Source: Acholoe squamosa (Eukaryota > Annelida > Polychaeta > Phyllodocida > Polynoidae). From it: DNA of 64,000 bases. Below are positions 35,481 through 47,179 of the stretch, one piece after another. Numbering within the stretch: position 1 is the stretch's first letter; every line of letters begins with the position of its first letter. Position numbers and translations under genes: made by a program. The stretch lies in NCBI GenBank assembly GCA_949317995.1, contig OX439051.1, positions 39,683,250 to 39,747,249 on the forward strand. Direction: 5' to 3'. The notes under the pieces are model-generated. The model was not told where the DNA came from. It saw nothing but the letters and a program-made list of their open reading frames with translations, and ran no database searches.

Positions 35481-35606
35481 GAGTATTCCAATGCCGTCGG
35501 TCAGCCGAAATTTTGCTGATCCGATTATTTTTGATTATACAAAAGTATAGAAAAAATTGGCTGGATTAGTAAAATCCCGGCCGACAGATTGCAGTGGAAT
35601 ACCCAC
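35481..35606. mobile_element. Family B hairpin MITE
   Basis: The ends GAGTATTCCAATGCC and GCAGTGGAATACCC are inverted. The arms CGGTCAGCCGAAATTTTGCT and GGATTAGTAAAATCCCGGCC flank a TATACAAAAGTATAG centre. It is the copy with the most complete outer ends. Confidence 0.65.
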
Positions 35607-35609
35607 TTT

Positions 35610-36520
35610 ACCAACCGTCTGCCCACCAAAATCCCTCCCCAACCATTGAGTGCTGTTTAGACTAATAATAGATTGAACACAGTGTAGCATATAGCTGGAT
35701 CTCAATGACCCGTTTACCTATCAAGCGAATTTATAAAGACGGCACCTTGCAAGACTACACTCTCAGCCCTATTTGTAAATGGGCTATAAAGACCACTGTA
35801 GTAGGTACAGGATAACCCACTTCGGTTCATTGGGTTTGTACTGACAGCAACTACCACTATTTTCCAAAAATAGAAGCAATCTACTATAAAAGCTTGCCGT
35901 GGTGTACAGCACTGTCAATCAACGTGTACTCTCCTGAGCTGGACAGAGGCATAAGAAAATCATTCAGCTACATTAAGATACTCTTTAACACCTAAAGGTT
36001 TACAAATCACCCTTTTCTTCCTGTCCTCCTTCTCTGCCGCCGTATACTCCCACCATTCCCTGTTCTACATGCAGTAGTCGCGAGTTGCTCACGCAGCTGC
36101 TACAGTGTTGCCTCCTAGCGGTGTGAGTGTGAACCCTGTGGGGAGCAGTTGGTCGTGCGTGACGAGGTGCAGTTTTTACCTCCCCCCCCCCCACACACAC
36201 ACAAAAACACACACAAGCCTTACCATGAGCTGCTAACCCCCGGCAGGACACTGGGGGGGGGGGGAGGGGCAGGTCGGGTAGGAATAGGGACTTAACCCCT
36301 CAAGAACTGCATAACTAGTGTTCTGACTTACCTTAGGATACAATTAGGACTAGAGCTGGTTTTGGCGACATACACTGATAAGAGCTGATAAAATGGGAAC
36401 TAGCTTATCCCTAAAAGTGAATGTTATCCAGGGACAAGGTACCCAACATGGCATGATCGATCAGTGTGTTTTTGCCTGTTTACCATGAACAGCAAAATCT
36501 ACAATAGTGGACCCACTGTG
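35610..36520. other. Non-coding DNA with C and G runs
   Basis: A C-run followed by CA repeats lies at 36181-36215, and a G-run of about twelve at 36251. No gene is seen. Confidence 0.4.
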
Positions 36521-36529
36521 CAAGGGTCT

Positions 36530-36750
36530 AGACTGCTATGCATTCTTTGGTTGTTGTGATGCTTGAATGTAGTCATGGCAGATAACTCGCCTGTGCTGCA
36601 ATTATGTATCATGCTTGATATGATACACTTTTGATGCATCAGTATGATACTCCAATGAAGCACAGGTGAGTATACTCGCCTGCACCACATTGGTGCATCA
36701 TAACGACCAAGGAACATACACCTCTAGGTATCATGCCGCCCTTAAAGTAC
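36530..36750. repeat. Family A nested-palindrome repeat
   Basis: TTGTGATGCTTGAATGTAG, GATAACTCGCCTGTGCTGC, ATTATGTATCATGC, GTGAGTATACTCGCC and TGCACCACATTGGTGCATCA follow in family order. The tail is CCGCCCTTAAAG. Confidence 0.55.
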
Positions 36751-36754
36751 TTAG

Positions 36755-37475
36755 AGTGGAGGAAGGGGATCGTTTGTCCATAGCGATCAATATACAGAGT
36801 GGGTCCAACACCTCCACTTATAGCTCCATAATGCCCCTATTCCAGCCCCACAATGGTGGGGTACCGGGGGCAGGCAGGAATGTGTTTTCTGTCATATGAA
36901 TATGAATAGTTTTCTTATTAGATTAACCTTGTGGCTTACTTATAAATAGAAAGGTCACATGAATACATTTTTTTTTTATCTCTTTATCTGTTTGAGTTCG
37001 GATTGAGAGACTGATAATGTGTCGAAGTGGGGATCCAATCCAGCGAGGGCTTATTTAGCCACAAGTAATATGCATATATCTTCAGGATATCTAGAATTTC
37101 CATTTCAACCACTATTTCCTCAAAACCATTGATATTTATCTGTGCGTTGATTCAATTTGTGGCATTTATTTAATGCAAATCATTCCCTTCTCACATTTAC
37201 AAGATTTCCCTTACTTTGAATAGAATGAATGAATCTATTCTGATAATGATTAAAACATGCTCGTGGCACTTTATTCCTGAGTTGCTGCGAACGTATTGTG
37301 AGCATCTATGAGCAGATCACACATCAGCTCCTGTGAGCAGCTCCTAACAGTGGGGGTCATTATCTGAGCAGATCTGCTCCTCACATCCTACACAGAAACT
37401 ACAGTGTACATCAGCCGTCTTGGTACTGTCACCTAGTAATAGAAATCTAGACGTTCGATCTATAATCACCTTAAC
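36755..37475. other. Non-coding DNA
   Basis: No gene is seen. A GAGCAGCTC palindrome lies at 37335 with close variants at 37309 and 37374. Confidence 0.4.
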
Positions 37476-37477
37476 CT

Positions 37478-37665
37478 TTTCACTCGTGAGTTATTTTCCC
37501 CCTAATGTTTCAGTAATGCCCGGACCTTAATACCTGCTACTATGCGCCCCAATATACATGATTTACAAATGCAGCGTTATCAAGTATTGCACTGTATCAA
37601 TTGGTGCGTCAAGAAAACCAAGGAACATAACTTAAAATGCATCATGCAGCCCTTAATTTGAGTGT
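37478..37665. repeat. Family A repeat, decayed
   Basis: TTAACCTTTTCACTCGTGAG begins a degraded unit. ATTGGTGCGTCAAGAAAACC and ATGCATCATGCAGCCCTTAA are the remaining arm and tail. Confidence 0.4.
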
Positions 37666-37979
37666 CGAATTGACTAAACATACAAGAATTCATCACTTTT
37701 CCTGCTGCAAAATCAGACCATGCCAATAGCTCAAACATATGCGATAACCTGCATAGCTGGACACTGGTCCCTGATGGACGGCCTCCCTGGACTGTTTGCA
37801 GAGATGTGTGTCTGTGCGTGGGGGGATGCAACATCCAAGTGAGATGTGCTGACTCGGCAGATGCAGGCCCTCACCACCTAGACAGGACCCTATCACCAAC
37901 ATATCCCACAATTAACTGGGTACTTGAAGGATTGTATATTTTTGTATTTATATCCTTCAATTGTATAGGTGGAGTGGAT

Positions 37980-37989
37980 ATCTCTCTCT

Positions 37990-38043
<54 letters not shown>
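37980..38043 (+). repeat. (CT)n microsatellite
   Basis: CT repeat with one CCCTCCC interruption near the start. Confidence 0.95.
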
Positions 38044-38046
<3 letters not shown>

Positions 38047-38049
38047 CTA

Positions 38050-38355
38050 CAAGGATGACTTAGGTGTTTTTATCTGAGACTTTGCTGTGGTTGGTGGTAC
38101 TGCTAGGAGGATTGAAGGACAGAGTTAATAATGAAGGTATCTATAGTTTGGAGTGTTGTTACATTATAGATAGAACAACTGGGGGGGGGGGATTCAAGGA
38201 ACGGTGAATTGTTGAGGATGAGAGGTGCGAGGAAGAATAACTCATGAATACTATTACCAAGGATACTACATACTACTCAGAGCACTCCATGGAGTATAAC
38301 ACTTTTATAATAGCACATGTCAGTATTGTGGTGGTGGTGGGGGGGGCCTGATGTT
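38050..38355. other. Non-coding DNA
   Basis: A ten-G run is at about 38181 and a GGTGGTGGTGGGGGGGG stretch is at about 38332. No gene is seen. Confidence 0.4.
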
Positions 38356-38361
38356 TGATGA

Positions 38362-38394
38362 TTAAAATAATCATGATTAAATAATCATGATTTC
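38362..38394. repeat. Duplicated ATAATCATGATT palindrome
   Basis: AATAATCATGATT occurs twice in tandem, 16 bp apart. Each copy is a palindrome around ATCATGAT and contains TAAT/ATTA-type homeodomain cores. Confidence 0.5.
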
Positions 38395-38689
38395 TAGTGT
38401 TTCTGCTTCCCTCCTACCCCCCCCCCATTCATTTCTCACCTTCTCACCCTCCTTTTTCGGGGTGGGGGCGACCCCTAGATCCGCCACCGGTACATAAAGC
38501 TCAGTGAGCAGAAGAAATGCACAGAAAGTGCGGACTACCTCAGAGACCACGTTACCTACTTAGTGACGAACCATGTCACTGAGCTACTCAGGTATGCACA
38601 TGGAGCAGCTCACAAACATGAATATAGCCTTCCAAAGGACGTATAACGCTGTACATAACACCCTATGCTTTATCGGTCGATAGGAGGTG

Positions 38690-39020
38690 AATGCAGCTCT
38701 TCAGGTTACCTTACAGGGCTGTATGATACATCAATGCAGCTGTGATGTGTAATTTCCTTGCTAGGTACATAGTGCATATTAATTTAACCCTGCAAGGGCC
38801 AACGATGTATTCATGATGGATGATGCATGAATGCAGCTCTGGAGAGTTACTCGCCAGGGTTACTTCCATACATCATGCCGACCCTATGGACTTGATACAC
38901 TCCTGGAGGGTTGGCATGATGCGCCAATGGAATGTGTGTGAGCATGCCCATCAGCACTGTACTAGTGCACCATTATAACCTACGGGCATGATACACTATC
39001 GGTCTAAAGGTTTGAACCCC
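38690..39020. repeat. Family A nested-palindrome repeat, long copy
   Basis: ATGATACATCAATGCAGC, TTAACCCTGCAAGGGCC, GATGATGCATGAATGCAGC, GAGAGTTACTCGCC, ACATCATGCCGACCCTATGG and GGCATGATGCGCCAATGG follow in family order over about 330 bp. Confidence 0.6.
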
Positions 39021-39277
39021 TATGTGGTCCTTAAAGTGTCACAATTCACCACATTCTAGGGATGTTCCCTTATTGAGGAGGCTTACCCATGACGTCAATG
39101 TCGACCTTTGCCTCCCCAGGGAGTGGCCCATGTCCCTGCTGTGGTCTGCGTGGTTAGCCAAAGGGCAGATCGATCATGAATTTGCATTTAGATATGAGAA
39201 CAAGTTTGTATATACAGCTTTGGGGTTTGTGTATTGGGGAGATATTATATTCCCTCTATCCAGGGGACTGATGGTTG

Positions 39278-41138
39278 TGTCGGGTCTTTAGCTGACAAAA
39301 AACGTCTTTATCTGACAAAAGGGTACTCTTTTGTCAGCTTAAGACTTACATGGGCGCTTTACCCGACAAAAGTTGCTTTAAAGCGCAAACGTCTTTATCT
39401 GACAAAAAGCTTTATCTAACAAAAGGCTTTAGGCCACAAAAGGCTTTAGCTATCAAACCTTCTCACGAAAATGGAGCACAGGCTAACTATACCTTTCCCC
39501 ATCCATGTACAATTAACAGGGGGTCTAACTACTATATTGTTTATACATTTACATTGCTGCTAACATTATCATACTATGGGTACCCACTTTTGCCCATGTA
39601 GTGATCTAATCTATGTCAATAACAGGGTAAAATGTGGATATTTAAAAGGTTTTCAACTAAAAGAAATATAAGTAAAACACATTAGGTGATTTATTTGAGG
39701 TACAATAAGGTCCATGATAACACTTTTCATATGGACTATTGTAGAATTGAAAAACGAAAATGTTGACACCATCAGAGCTCATTTTCAATCATTTTCTTGT
39801 TATTTATAAGGAAAAATGTAGTTGTGTAACATTTGCATCACCGTATGTAGGTACACTAGAATGAGTATAATGTCAAGGAGAAAATCCTCTTGGGATATAT
39901 AGATGTCTCAGTTTTTATGGCTCAATGGGGGGCAATATAATATTAATATAAAATATTTCTAACATGCATATGTCAATGACCTATAGGACTGACAAGCATG
40001 TGGTGTACCCCTAAGCATGACCGTGCGTAGGTACATTGAATCATTGATTAAAGGAGAGTAATTAATATTTAGTGAATTATTTCATAACATGTTGATAAAT
40101 GTGGTCCAGGGAATATCCATGCAAAATATTGTCATAACTGGATGAATACATTACAACCTATTCGGAAAAATCATGGAAATATCACATACATAGGTACATC
40201 ACCATGCATAGGTCCATGATTGAAACCTATGTCATAGAATGATAGAAATAGCTAATGCTATCTTTAAACCTGTTGATTAACTAAGGATGAATACTATGGA
40301 CCAGTTACAATACTAGAAATCAATAAATTTGTGAAGATAATGACTACAATGCATAAACATCACCCTACATAGGTACATCACCCTACATAGGTCCAGCTCC
40401 ATAAGTGGGTATAATTAATTGCAGCATAATCTATTCTTATCATAGATATAAATGATAAAGACCCCTAGCCAACATGTTTTTACAAATGCATGAACAAAAT
40501 ATATCATTTTTTTTGCAAATAATTCTGTTTTATAGCAACCCATGTAATTTGTTCATGTACAAGATTCATCACTGTACGTAGGTCCACCAGTTTTCTTCCT
40601 AAAACTGTCATAAAATCTTTAATTTTCATAGTTAGTGTTCCCAATTTTGCGAGTAATTAACATTATATGCTGCCTTTCAGCCCACAAGAAATACAAAACA
40701 TCTGAGCAGTTCAGATTTATTCTCTCCTCGGCCATGTGCTCCATTTTCATGAGAATTGACCTTATACAGAAGTCTTATATACCAATCTACGCTGGGACAT
40801 CAACCTGTCTTAAGCTGACAAACCTTATATACCTTTCAAATGTACCAAACTCAGCTGGAAAATCGACCAGTCTTTAGCTGACAAACCCTATATATACAGT
40901 TCTTAACTAACAAAAGAGACTGGAAAATCAACCAGTCTTTAGCTGACAAACCCTGTATTCAGTTCTTAGGTATACAAAAATAGGCTGGGAACTCCACCTG
41001 TCTTGTACATAAGACTTCTAGGTTTGTTAACTAAAGACAGGTAAATTTTCCAGCCTAGTTTGGTACCTGCGAACTTTAGGTGACAAAAGGGTACCCTTTT
41101 GTCAGCTAAAGACCTTTTTGTCAGCTAAAGACCCGACA
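39278..41138. mobile_element. 1.86-kb non-autonomous DNA transposon with internal 180-bp array
   Basis: The ends are inverted copies: TGTCGGGTCTTTAGCTGACA and its complement, continuing through GTCTTTAKCTGACAAAAGGG to about 68 bp at each side. Flanks are GGTTG and GGTAG, a possible 5-bp target duplication with one change. Further CTTTAGCTGACAAA copies lie subterminally at about 40808, 40870 and 40934. Inside, the motif CCNTRYRTAGGTNCA starts at 39841, 40021, 40202, 40381 and 40572, giving an array with a period of about 180 bp. No transposase frame is present. TGTNR ends with a short duplication would be compatible with Ginger-type elements, but this is a weak inference. Confidence 0.7.
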
Positions 41139-41309
41139 GGTAGGGAGGCCGGGTGGGGGCTGAGTGGACGTGGATGCTGCAAAGCTAAATAGATGGAGGA
41201 TAACTTCCATCTAGGGGGTATGAAAAAAAGAAAAAAAAAAGATTTCTATAAGTAGAAAAATGAAGATGCAAAGGGCTTTCAAAGCCTAATAATTCTTGAA
41301 TGAGTTAAA

Positions 41310-41540
41310 AGATGCGCTTTCATCTTTTTCATGATGCATTTTGTAGCTCTGGAAGACAGAACCGCCAGTACTGCATCACGCATCATGCTGACCCCGTGAG
41401 GTTTATGCAGATCTATAGTTTCTAAAGTCTGCATCAATGCATCATGTCCACTAATAGACAAGATTCATTAATGCATCAGCGGCCCTGATGCATTAATACA
41501 TCAGCAGTGCCACATTGGTTATCATATAAGATGCATAAAT
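41310..41540. repeat. Family A nested-palindrome repeat, decayed
   Basis: TCATGATGCATTTTGTAGC, CGCCAGTACTGCATCACGC, ATCATGCTGACCCCGTGAGG and GCATCAATGCATCATGTCC are followed by CATTAATGCATCAGCGGCCC. The last block is duplicated. Confidence 0.55.
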
Positions 41541-41549
41541 GTGGCTAAA

Positions 41550-42775
41550 ACACAGGCCAAGCGTTCAAGGCTGGAGCTCACGCTGGATTCAAAGTAATTT
41601 CTCACAACATTGTATATCTATATTTCTATCTAGCGGCTGCCCTGCATGTGCAGATGTTTGGTGTATCGACCTGAAAATTCAATAGGTCAGGCACGGTATA
41701 TGTGAGTGAGCGGCTGGTGTTAGTGTCTGGGTGGGTGATGTGTGGTCGGCCTGTATTAGGTGCTCCAGGCCATATTACATGCTGTAACAGTGTCCATGCT
41801 GTTCCAGAGTCCCTCCCGCTCTAACTGTCCACATGGGTGGGATAAGGACTGTTAGAAAGACATGTGGAAAATATTGAACTTTGTAATGATAAATATTGAT
41901 GCATAGCCGACAAATCAATTCAGTTTTATTTGGATTTTAAAATTTGTAAATGCCGACTACTGAGGGCAAATAAAGATTTATTTTGTTCAAAAAGAAATCA
42001 TGTGGAGTAAGGAAAGGGAGAGCAATGTTTTCGAAATGAATCCGACATTTCTTCAAATATAGTTTTCAAGCAAGTAAACTTGTAAGTAACTGTATTCCCC
42101 ATCAACTTTAGAGTGGCACACCCAATCAAAACCTGCAATATTGCTCATGTGATTACAAACAGAGCTCAACTCACATGTTCTCACTGTGGAACTGACAAAG
42201 TTTTACTTCATTTCAGGATAGAGTAATACACTGTTAATTTTAGCTAGAACGTCTGTATATTCAACAGTAACATGTACTGGGAAGTGGGCCCTTATTTCAC
42301 TCTGTGCTAAGGGCCCTTTTTGCAGATCGTGTCACAGTTACTTTCCACAGTGGGTTGCTCCAGGGTTAACAAGGCAAGCTGGGTCCATGTAGGCAATCAA
42401 GCCAATTGTGAAGGTTTACCAGGGGGCCGGACCGAATGCCCCACTGGACTGGGACTAGTTGAATGATAACAAGTACATAGATATTATGGTCTGTGAAAAA
42501 TAGTGAACTGGTGGATAACAACTTTACTTTAAATTATAAGGGGCGGCTATGGCTGATCATAAATCCCCATTAATATCAACTACATTTTTTAATGAATGAA
42601 AAGTGGACCACGTTCTGATTATAAATGTTATTTCTTTTCTGTCCCTTTTAACGCTGATTTAGAAAATCTCTGTAAATACAGTCGTGATAACCTAAACATG
42701 CATAGGAAAAACCTTTTACTAAACTCTTTAAGGTAAGTACAATGCTCCTGTGTATATATATCTCTGGTCACCATA
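41550..42775. other. Non-coding DNA
   Basis: No gene or clear repeat is seen. Confidence 0.4.
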
Positions 42776-42779
42776 ATTC

Positions 42780-42990
42780 ATTATTACAGTCCTAGCGAGT
42801 TATTCTTTTATAACCCTGGCGAGTTACTCATCACAGCTGCATCGTGATAGGCATAAACCCGCTACGCACACCTTAACCGTTTACATGCCCCAATAGTGAG
42901 TTTGATGCCCCGTTTCAGTGCTCGAGCGAAGACTCGCTAGCACTGCATTGATGCAATGCACCATGATAACAAAGGACACTAATAAACTTT
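42780..42990. repeat. Family A repeat, decayed
   Basis: CCTGGCGAGTTACTCATC, TTAACCGTTTACATGCCCC and GACTCGCTAGCACTGCATTG followed by ATGCACCATGATAAC are recognisable pieces in order. Confidence 0.45.
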
Positions 42991-42999
42991 TGTCATTGT

Positions 43000-44035
43000 G
43001 CACCCTTTAGGCCTAAACCAGTCCAAACTGGGAGATGTACGGCCACTTTACCTTGGCGTACTGACAAAGTGGTCAGAGTTAAACTGGTTGCCGGCGTCCC
43101 CTCATGACATTACAGATTACTGTTGCTGGTCCCCAGTCTGCAGCTGGTCACCATCGTGCTGCAGTGCTCGCAGGCAATCAGCTGCAGAAGCCACATGGCT
43201 TCTGGTTGTCTAGACCAACTATACATGGTCAGCTGTCTTCCGTGTGTGTGAGTGGGGTGAGGGGGTATGGGGAGCCATGCTTCTTGAGGCTTCTGAATAA
43301 AGACTTACATTCATATTCCTCTTTATGTGCCTTTTATCATTGCTTTTTATATCAATGTTATTTTCATTTTTTTTCAAACCAGGAAGTTAGTTGAAGCCTC
43401 AGAAAATTGGCCGAATTTCAATTGATCACTCTTATGTGTCTCTTTTCATTGTTTTTATATAAGTGGTACACATTTTCTTAATCTTCTATTCAATTATTCA
43501 GCCAACAAAAGAGATGGTGCTACTGAAAGGTTAAAAGCGTTAGTACCTGGTTTAGAAGGATGACCTCGATTTCATTGTATAATAAGGGTATGCCAAATCA
43601 TAGCCAATTGTGGGAAGTAACAAATAAATAGAATACTACCTATCCATTCTTGAAGAAGAAAAAGAAAAACAGGTATGAAAATACAGGTACAATTGATTTT
43701 TCAAACGCGCCATGATGGTGCATTGTTAATCATTATAATTATAAGGCACCATCTACAGGAAGAGCATGTTTGGAGGCAATGCAATCCAAGTCATTACTGA
43801 TAGGCAAATAATGCCCAAATATTACACCATCAAGTAGAATTGTAGGTCCGGTTTTCACCGGAAGGTGGTAGTTGGTGTTTAGGCGCTGGTTCCGGGCGTT
43901 TTAGTCCCTTACTCAGCATCATTCCACTGGGTACCTTCCCAATGGTGACGTAGCTGGTTTGGCTTGTGCCCGGCAGACCTCGTTGTGGAAAAGGTTAAGT
44001 AAAGGATACTTCCACTGGTCCCTCTAATGCAGGTC
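43000..44035. other. Non-coding DNA
   Basis: No supported gene. Open frames at 43000-43390 lack recognisable protein pattern. Confidence 0.4.
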
Positions 44036-44040
44036 GTGTG

Positions 44041-44076
44041 TCACGTGACCGGCCCACGTGAGGTGAACTGACCAAT
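44041..44076. promoter_or_regulatory. Tandem CACGTG E-boxes with N7 spacer and nearby CCAAT box
   Basis: CACGTG at 44042-44047 (within the 10-bp palindrome GTCACGTGAC) and CACGTG at 44055-44060 are separated by seven bases. CCAAT lies at 44072-44076. Two E-boxes 6-7 bp apart are the established arrangement bound by CLOCK:BMAL1, and GTCACGTGAC is also the MiT/TFE and USF site. No adjacent transcript is identified. Confidence 0.4.
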
Positions 44077-44139
44077 GAGGGAGCAGGACAGTAATGGGTT
44101 GAACGCTCACGTTTGCAGTGTGTGTCTATTCGGGGAGGT

Positions 44140-45055
44140 GGGGGGGGGGGTGGAAAGACCAGGATCTTTGACAGCCGTAAAATGTATTAACATTTTAGCA
44201 GATTCTGATTTAGCTCCTTCTCGGATATAAGATATAGTCTATACAAAGAAGGCAGCTAACTGGACATAATATCATGATGGAGGTGAGAGTGGGGCTGAGA
44301 TAAAGAGGGGAAATTCGATTAACCCCAAAGCATAAATTTCTATTTGCACACTAGTCGATAATGCCATCATGGATTATCGGCACATTTATCAGAGCTCTGC
44401 TGATGCTTCATCATAACGACCCTTCTGCAGGCTGTTCTGGAATGTGTCATTTCAATGGGATGCATACAATGCACAGTTACACATCAGTACCGGTAGAAAT
44501 AAACCATGTTTTTTTTTGTCACATCTGCAGTGGAGTAAGCTGGTAGGCACAGGGCTTCCATTTAGGCTTCCCTTAAGTTTCACTCTAAAAATGCCCCTTT
44601 AACCCTAAAAATTGCCCAAAAATGGAGGGTCAAATGCATTTGCGCACCCACTCCCTTTCAAAATCCTAGATCAGCTGTCTCCTAGATACTTGCATGCAGT
44701 GCTACACATTAAATGCTCATTATCATGAAAATGTGCCTATGTATCATATTCCCTGTTAGTCTACATGCTCAGAAAACGATATCAGTGGCATCAAGGGGCA
44801 ACCATGATTTTTTTTTATGGTTTCATGACGTGATTACCGATGTTTATACATTGTAGCAAAATGTATACATAATGATGTAATTCATCCCCTGTTTTGATTT
44901 TGAGCACGCAAGCAGAAAGCAGCACCATTATTAGATACAAGGGGTTTCTATATAATTATAGTATAGATTCAATCTGGTAAAACAGGCGGACCCACTGTAC
45001 TCTGTCTGTCTATCCTACCCTCCAATGATACATACGTTCCCTTGCATAGACTAGC
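44140..45055. other. Non-coding DNA with family A trace
   Basis: A G-run is at 44142. TCTGCTGATGCTTCATCATAACGACC at about 44396-44421 is a degraded family A arm. No gene is seen. Confidence 0.35.
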
Positions 45056-45061
45056 AACTAT

Positions 45062-45656
45062 TAGCTAAGTGGTCTAGCAGTTGATTGGTATACCCAAAAT
45101 ACCCTGGTTTGATTCCCGGTTCGGATTGGACATTTTTGCATTTTGATAGAGAAGAATCCCATACAGGATGGGAGGTAAGGCCACACACATGCTAATTCAT
45201 AACATATCTTATGACCTGCACATTAACACATGTTGTAAATGGTTAATTGCCAGAAGAAGTAAAAGCCTTCTCAGCCTGATGTATACATTGTCACATGATC
45301 CACATAATGTACAAGAACATAGCAGGGTACTTAGAAGTAATGGTAAAGTGATAATGAACAATAGTTTCCCCAACTTAAGTATGTATAAAAAAAAGCACTC
45401 TCTGGAGAGGTATAGAGTTATGGGATCTCTCTATTAGCTGTGACGTGATTTCCTGTCTGGCTAAGTACATAACTAAATGACTTTATGAATTATGATCACA
45501 TCCTATATCAACTGTGTACTGTAGTGACCTTTTTGCCATTTTTGCCATGACTTAGCCGAAACTTGATGTGTCCATTCTCCTTTGACTTACTTGTAAATCA
45601 TCCTGTATAAATGTTTGTCAAATAAATAATTCAATTCAGTTCAATTCAATTCAATT
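45062..45656 (+). mobile_element. tRNA-like promoter joined to a LINE 3' end
   Basis: The A box TAGCTAAGTGG (45062-45072) and B box GGTTTGATTCC (45106-45116) form a pol III promoter. A frame at 45171-45435 then resembles the extreme C-terminus of LINE reverse-transcriptase proteins (LMYTLSHDPHNVQ, NSFPNLSMYKK). A 3'UTR follows, with AAATAAAT and a (TTCAA)n tail to 45656. That microsatellite tail is typical of CR1/L2/Jockey-group LINE 3' ends. It could be a SINE with a long LINE-derived tail, or two insertions side by side. Confidence 0.55.
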
Positions 45657-45659
45657 ATA

Positions 45660-46785
45660 AACCCTTTTCTTCAAAAGTCTCAAGGAAATTACAGGATATA
45701 GCCCTATAGATTTCATGATGAGTATCAATAGATAAGGTTATTTTTAACAGTCATTTTGGCTATACGCCTCATAAAACACGACCCATGTGCACTACCTAAA
45801 AATTGGGACAAGTGGAACAAGAACATATCGACCACTGTCTTTATTGGTAGCAAAACAAACAATTTCTTTTGGCAAACACAGACCTACAGATTTTCTTTGT
45901 CAGTGGGCGTCATTACTCCTTTAGAGATGGCGCCATTCCCACTGCCATGATAGATCCGCAGTGAATCAGCAGGATTGCTGCAGGATTCATCACAAATAGA
46001 CCCGCAGTCAATCAATTTGCCGTTTAAGATGTGTATCCTTGGTGTGACGTCTGATGTTGTGACGTCAGAAAGATTGCGAAGGCTTTAATCTAAGTGACAA
46101 TTATGATTTGAATTTAGAAAGCATACTATTGATTACTGAACATTCTGTCCATGAATTTAAACATATATGTGAATCATGGGTTCACAATTGGCAAAGGTAA
46201 CAAAGGCAGTCAAAAGAAATCACAGAAGAAAGATTTCCTTCTAATGTATCCCTTCCCCTTTCCAAAGGTAGATCGGCCAATCATGATTAATTCGTGTACT
46301 ATATAGATCGTTGAATGGATGTATGGATGGATACTTGTATTTTTTTTCTATCAAAGGTTACCCTGTATAACCCTTCCATGCATATCGACCCACCAGAAAG
46401 ATCCTCCTTCCCTGCCAAAAATATACGGTAATGGTACTTCATACAATGTGCACCAACCCAATAACCTATGGCTGAAATGATGCTTGATTGTAGCGATTGT
46501 CAGTTACTCATCATGCTGATCAATATCATGCTGACAGAATGAACAAAATTATTGCCAAACATGGATCATGCCATGTGAGAGAAGGTATTGCATGCTATAG
46601 CCTGCCTCGCCGAGATCTCCTCTTATAATTAGAAAAAGAAGAACAACGGGGCTATTGGAAGGAATCAGAGGAAAGCGGAGAACAAGAAAGGGAATAAGAG
46701 AAAGGATATACTAAGCGTGGGGCATATTTCCTACCATAATATTATCTATAATGCATCGGTATTATCTGTGATACAAGATGCGGTG
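45660..46785. other. Non-coding DNA with CRE pair and family A trace
   Basis: TGACGT at 46045 and a perfect CRE TGACGTCA at 46060-46067 lie 15 bp apart. A degraded family A piece is at about 46480-46535. No gene is seen. Confidence 0.4.
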
Positions 46786-46789
46786 ATTA

Positions 46790-46920
46790 TTCAAGACCCT
46801 CTATGAATGCATTTTATCAATTCGAACACTGCTTTCTCTGCTAGAATATTTTCTACATTAAATTTTGTGCTTATTCTGAGAACCTGGCACTTATATTTGA
46901 GTCCATGCAACATAGCCGGA
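46790..46920. repeat. Family D repeat, degenerate copy
   Basis: GTGATTATTCAAGACC, GTGCTTATTCTGAGAACC and GGCACTTATATTTGAGTCC follow the box order of the better copies at 18070 and 50930. Confidence 0.35.
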
Positions 46921-46938
46921 CTGCTTTGCCCCACTGAG

Positions 46939-47176
46939 AAAATATTGTTACTCGCATGAGTCTAGATCCAGACTCAGGCAATGTCGCCAAAATGAGTATG
47001 ATTTGAGACTCAGCCTGATCCTTGGATGATACTCAGGCAGATCCTGAGACTGATCCTTGGACGATACTCTGGCTTTGCCTGAGTATCATCCAAGGATCAG
47101 GCTGAGTCTCAAATCATACTCATTTTGGCGACATTGCCTGAGGCTGGATCTAGACTCATGTGAGTAACAATATTTT
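46939..47176. mobile_element. Foldback element with 101-bp near-perfect arms
   Basis: 46939-47039 and 47076-47176 are inverted copies differing at only two of 101 positions, separated by a 36-bp loop. The ends are AAAATATTGTTACTC and its inverse. The loop holds a third, direct copy of CTGATCCTTGGAYGATACTC. There is no coding capacity. The low divergence points to recent origin, gene conversion or constraint. Confidence 0.85.
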
Positions 47177-47179
47177 ATC

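Noticed and set aside
45062-45116. A/B boxes considered as a true tRNA gene
   Set aside because: The flanks do not form an acceptor stem, and LINE-derived sequence follows directly.
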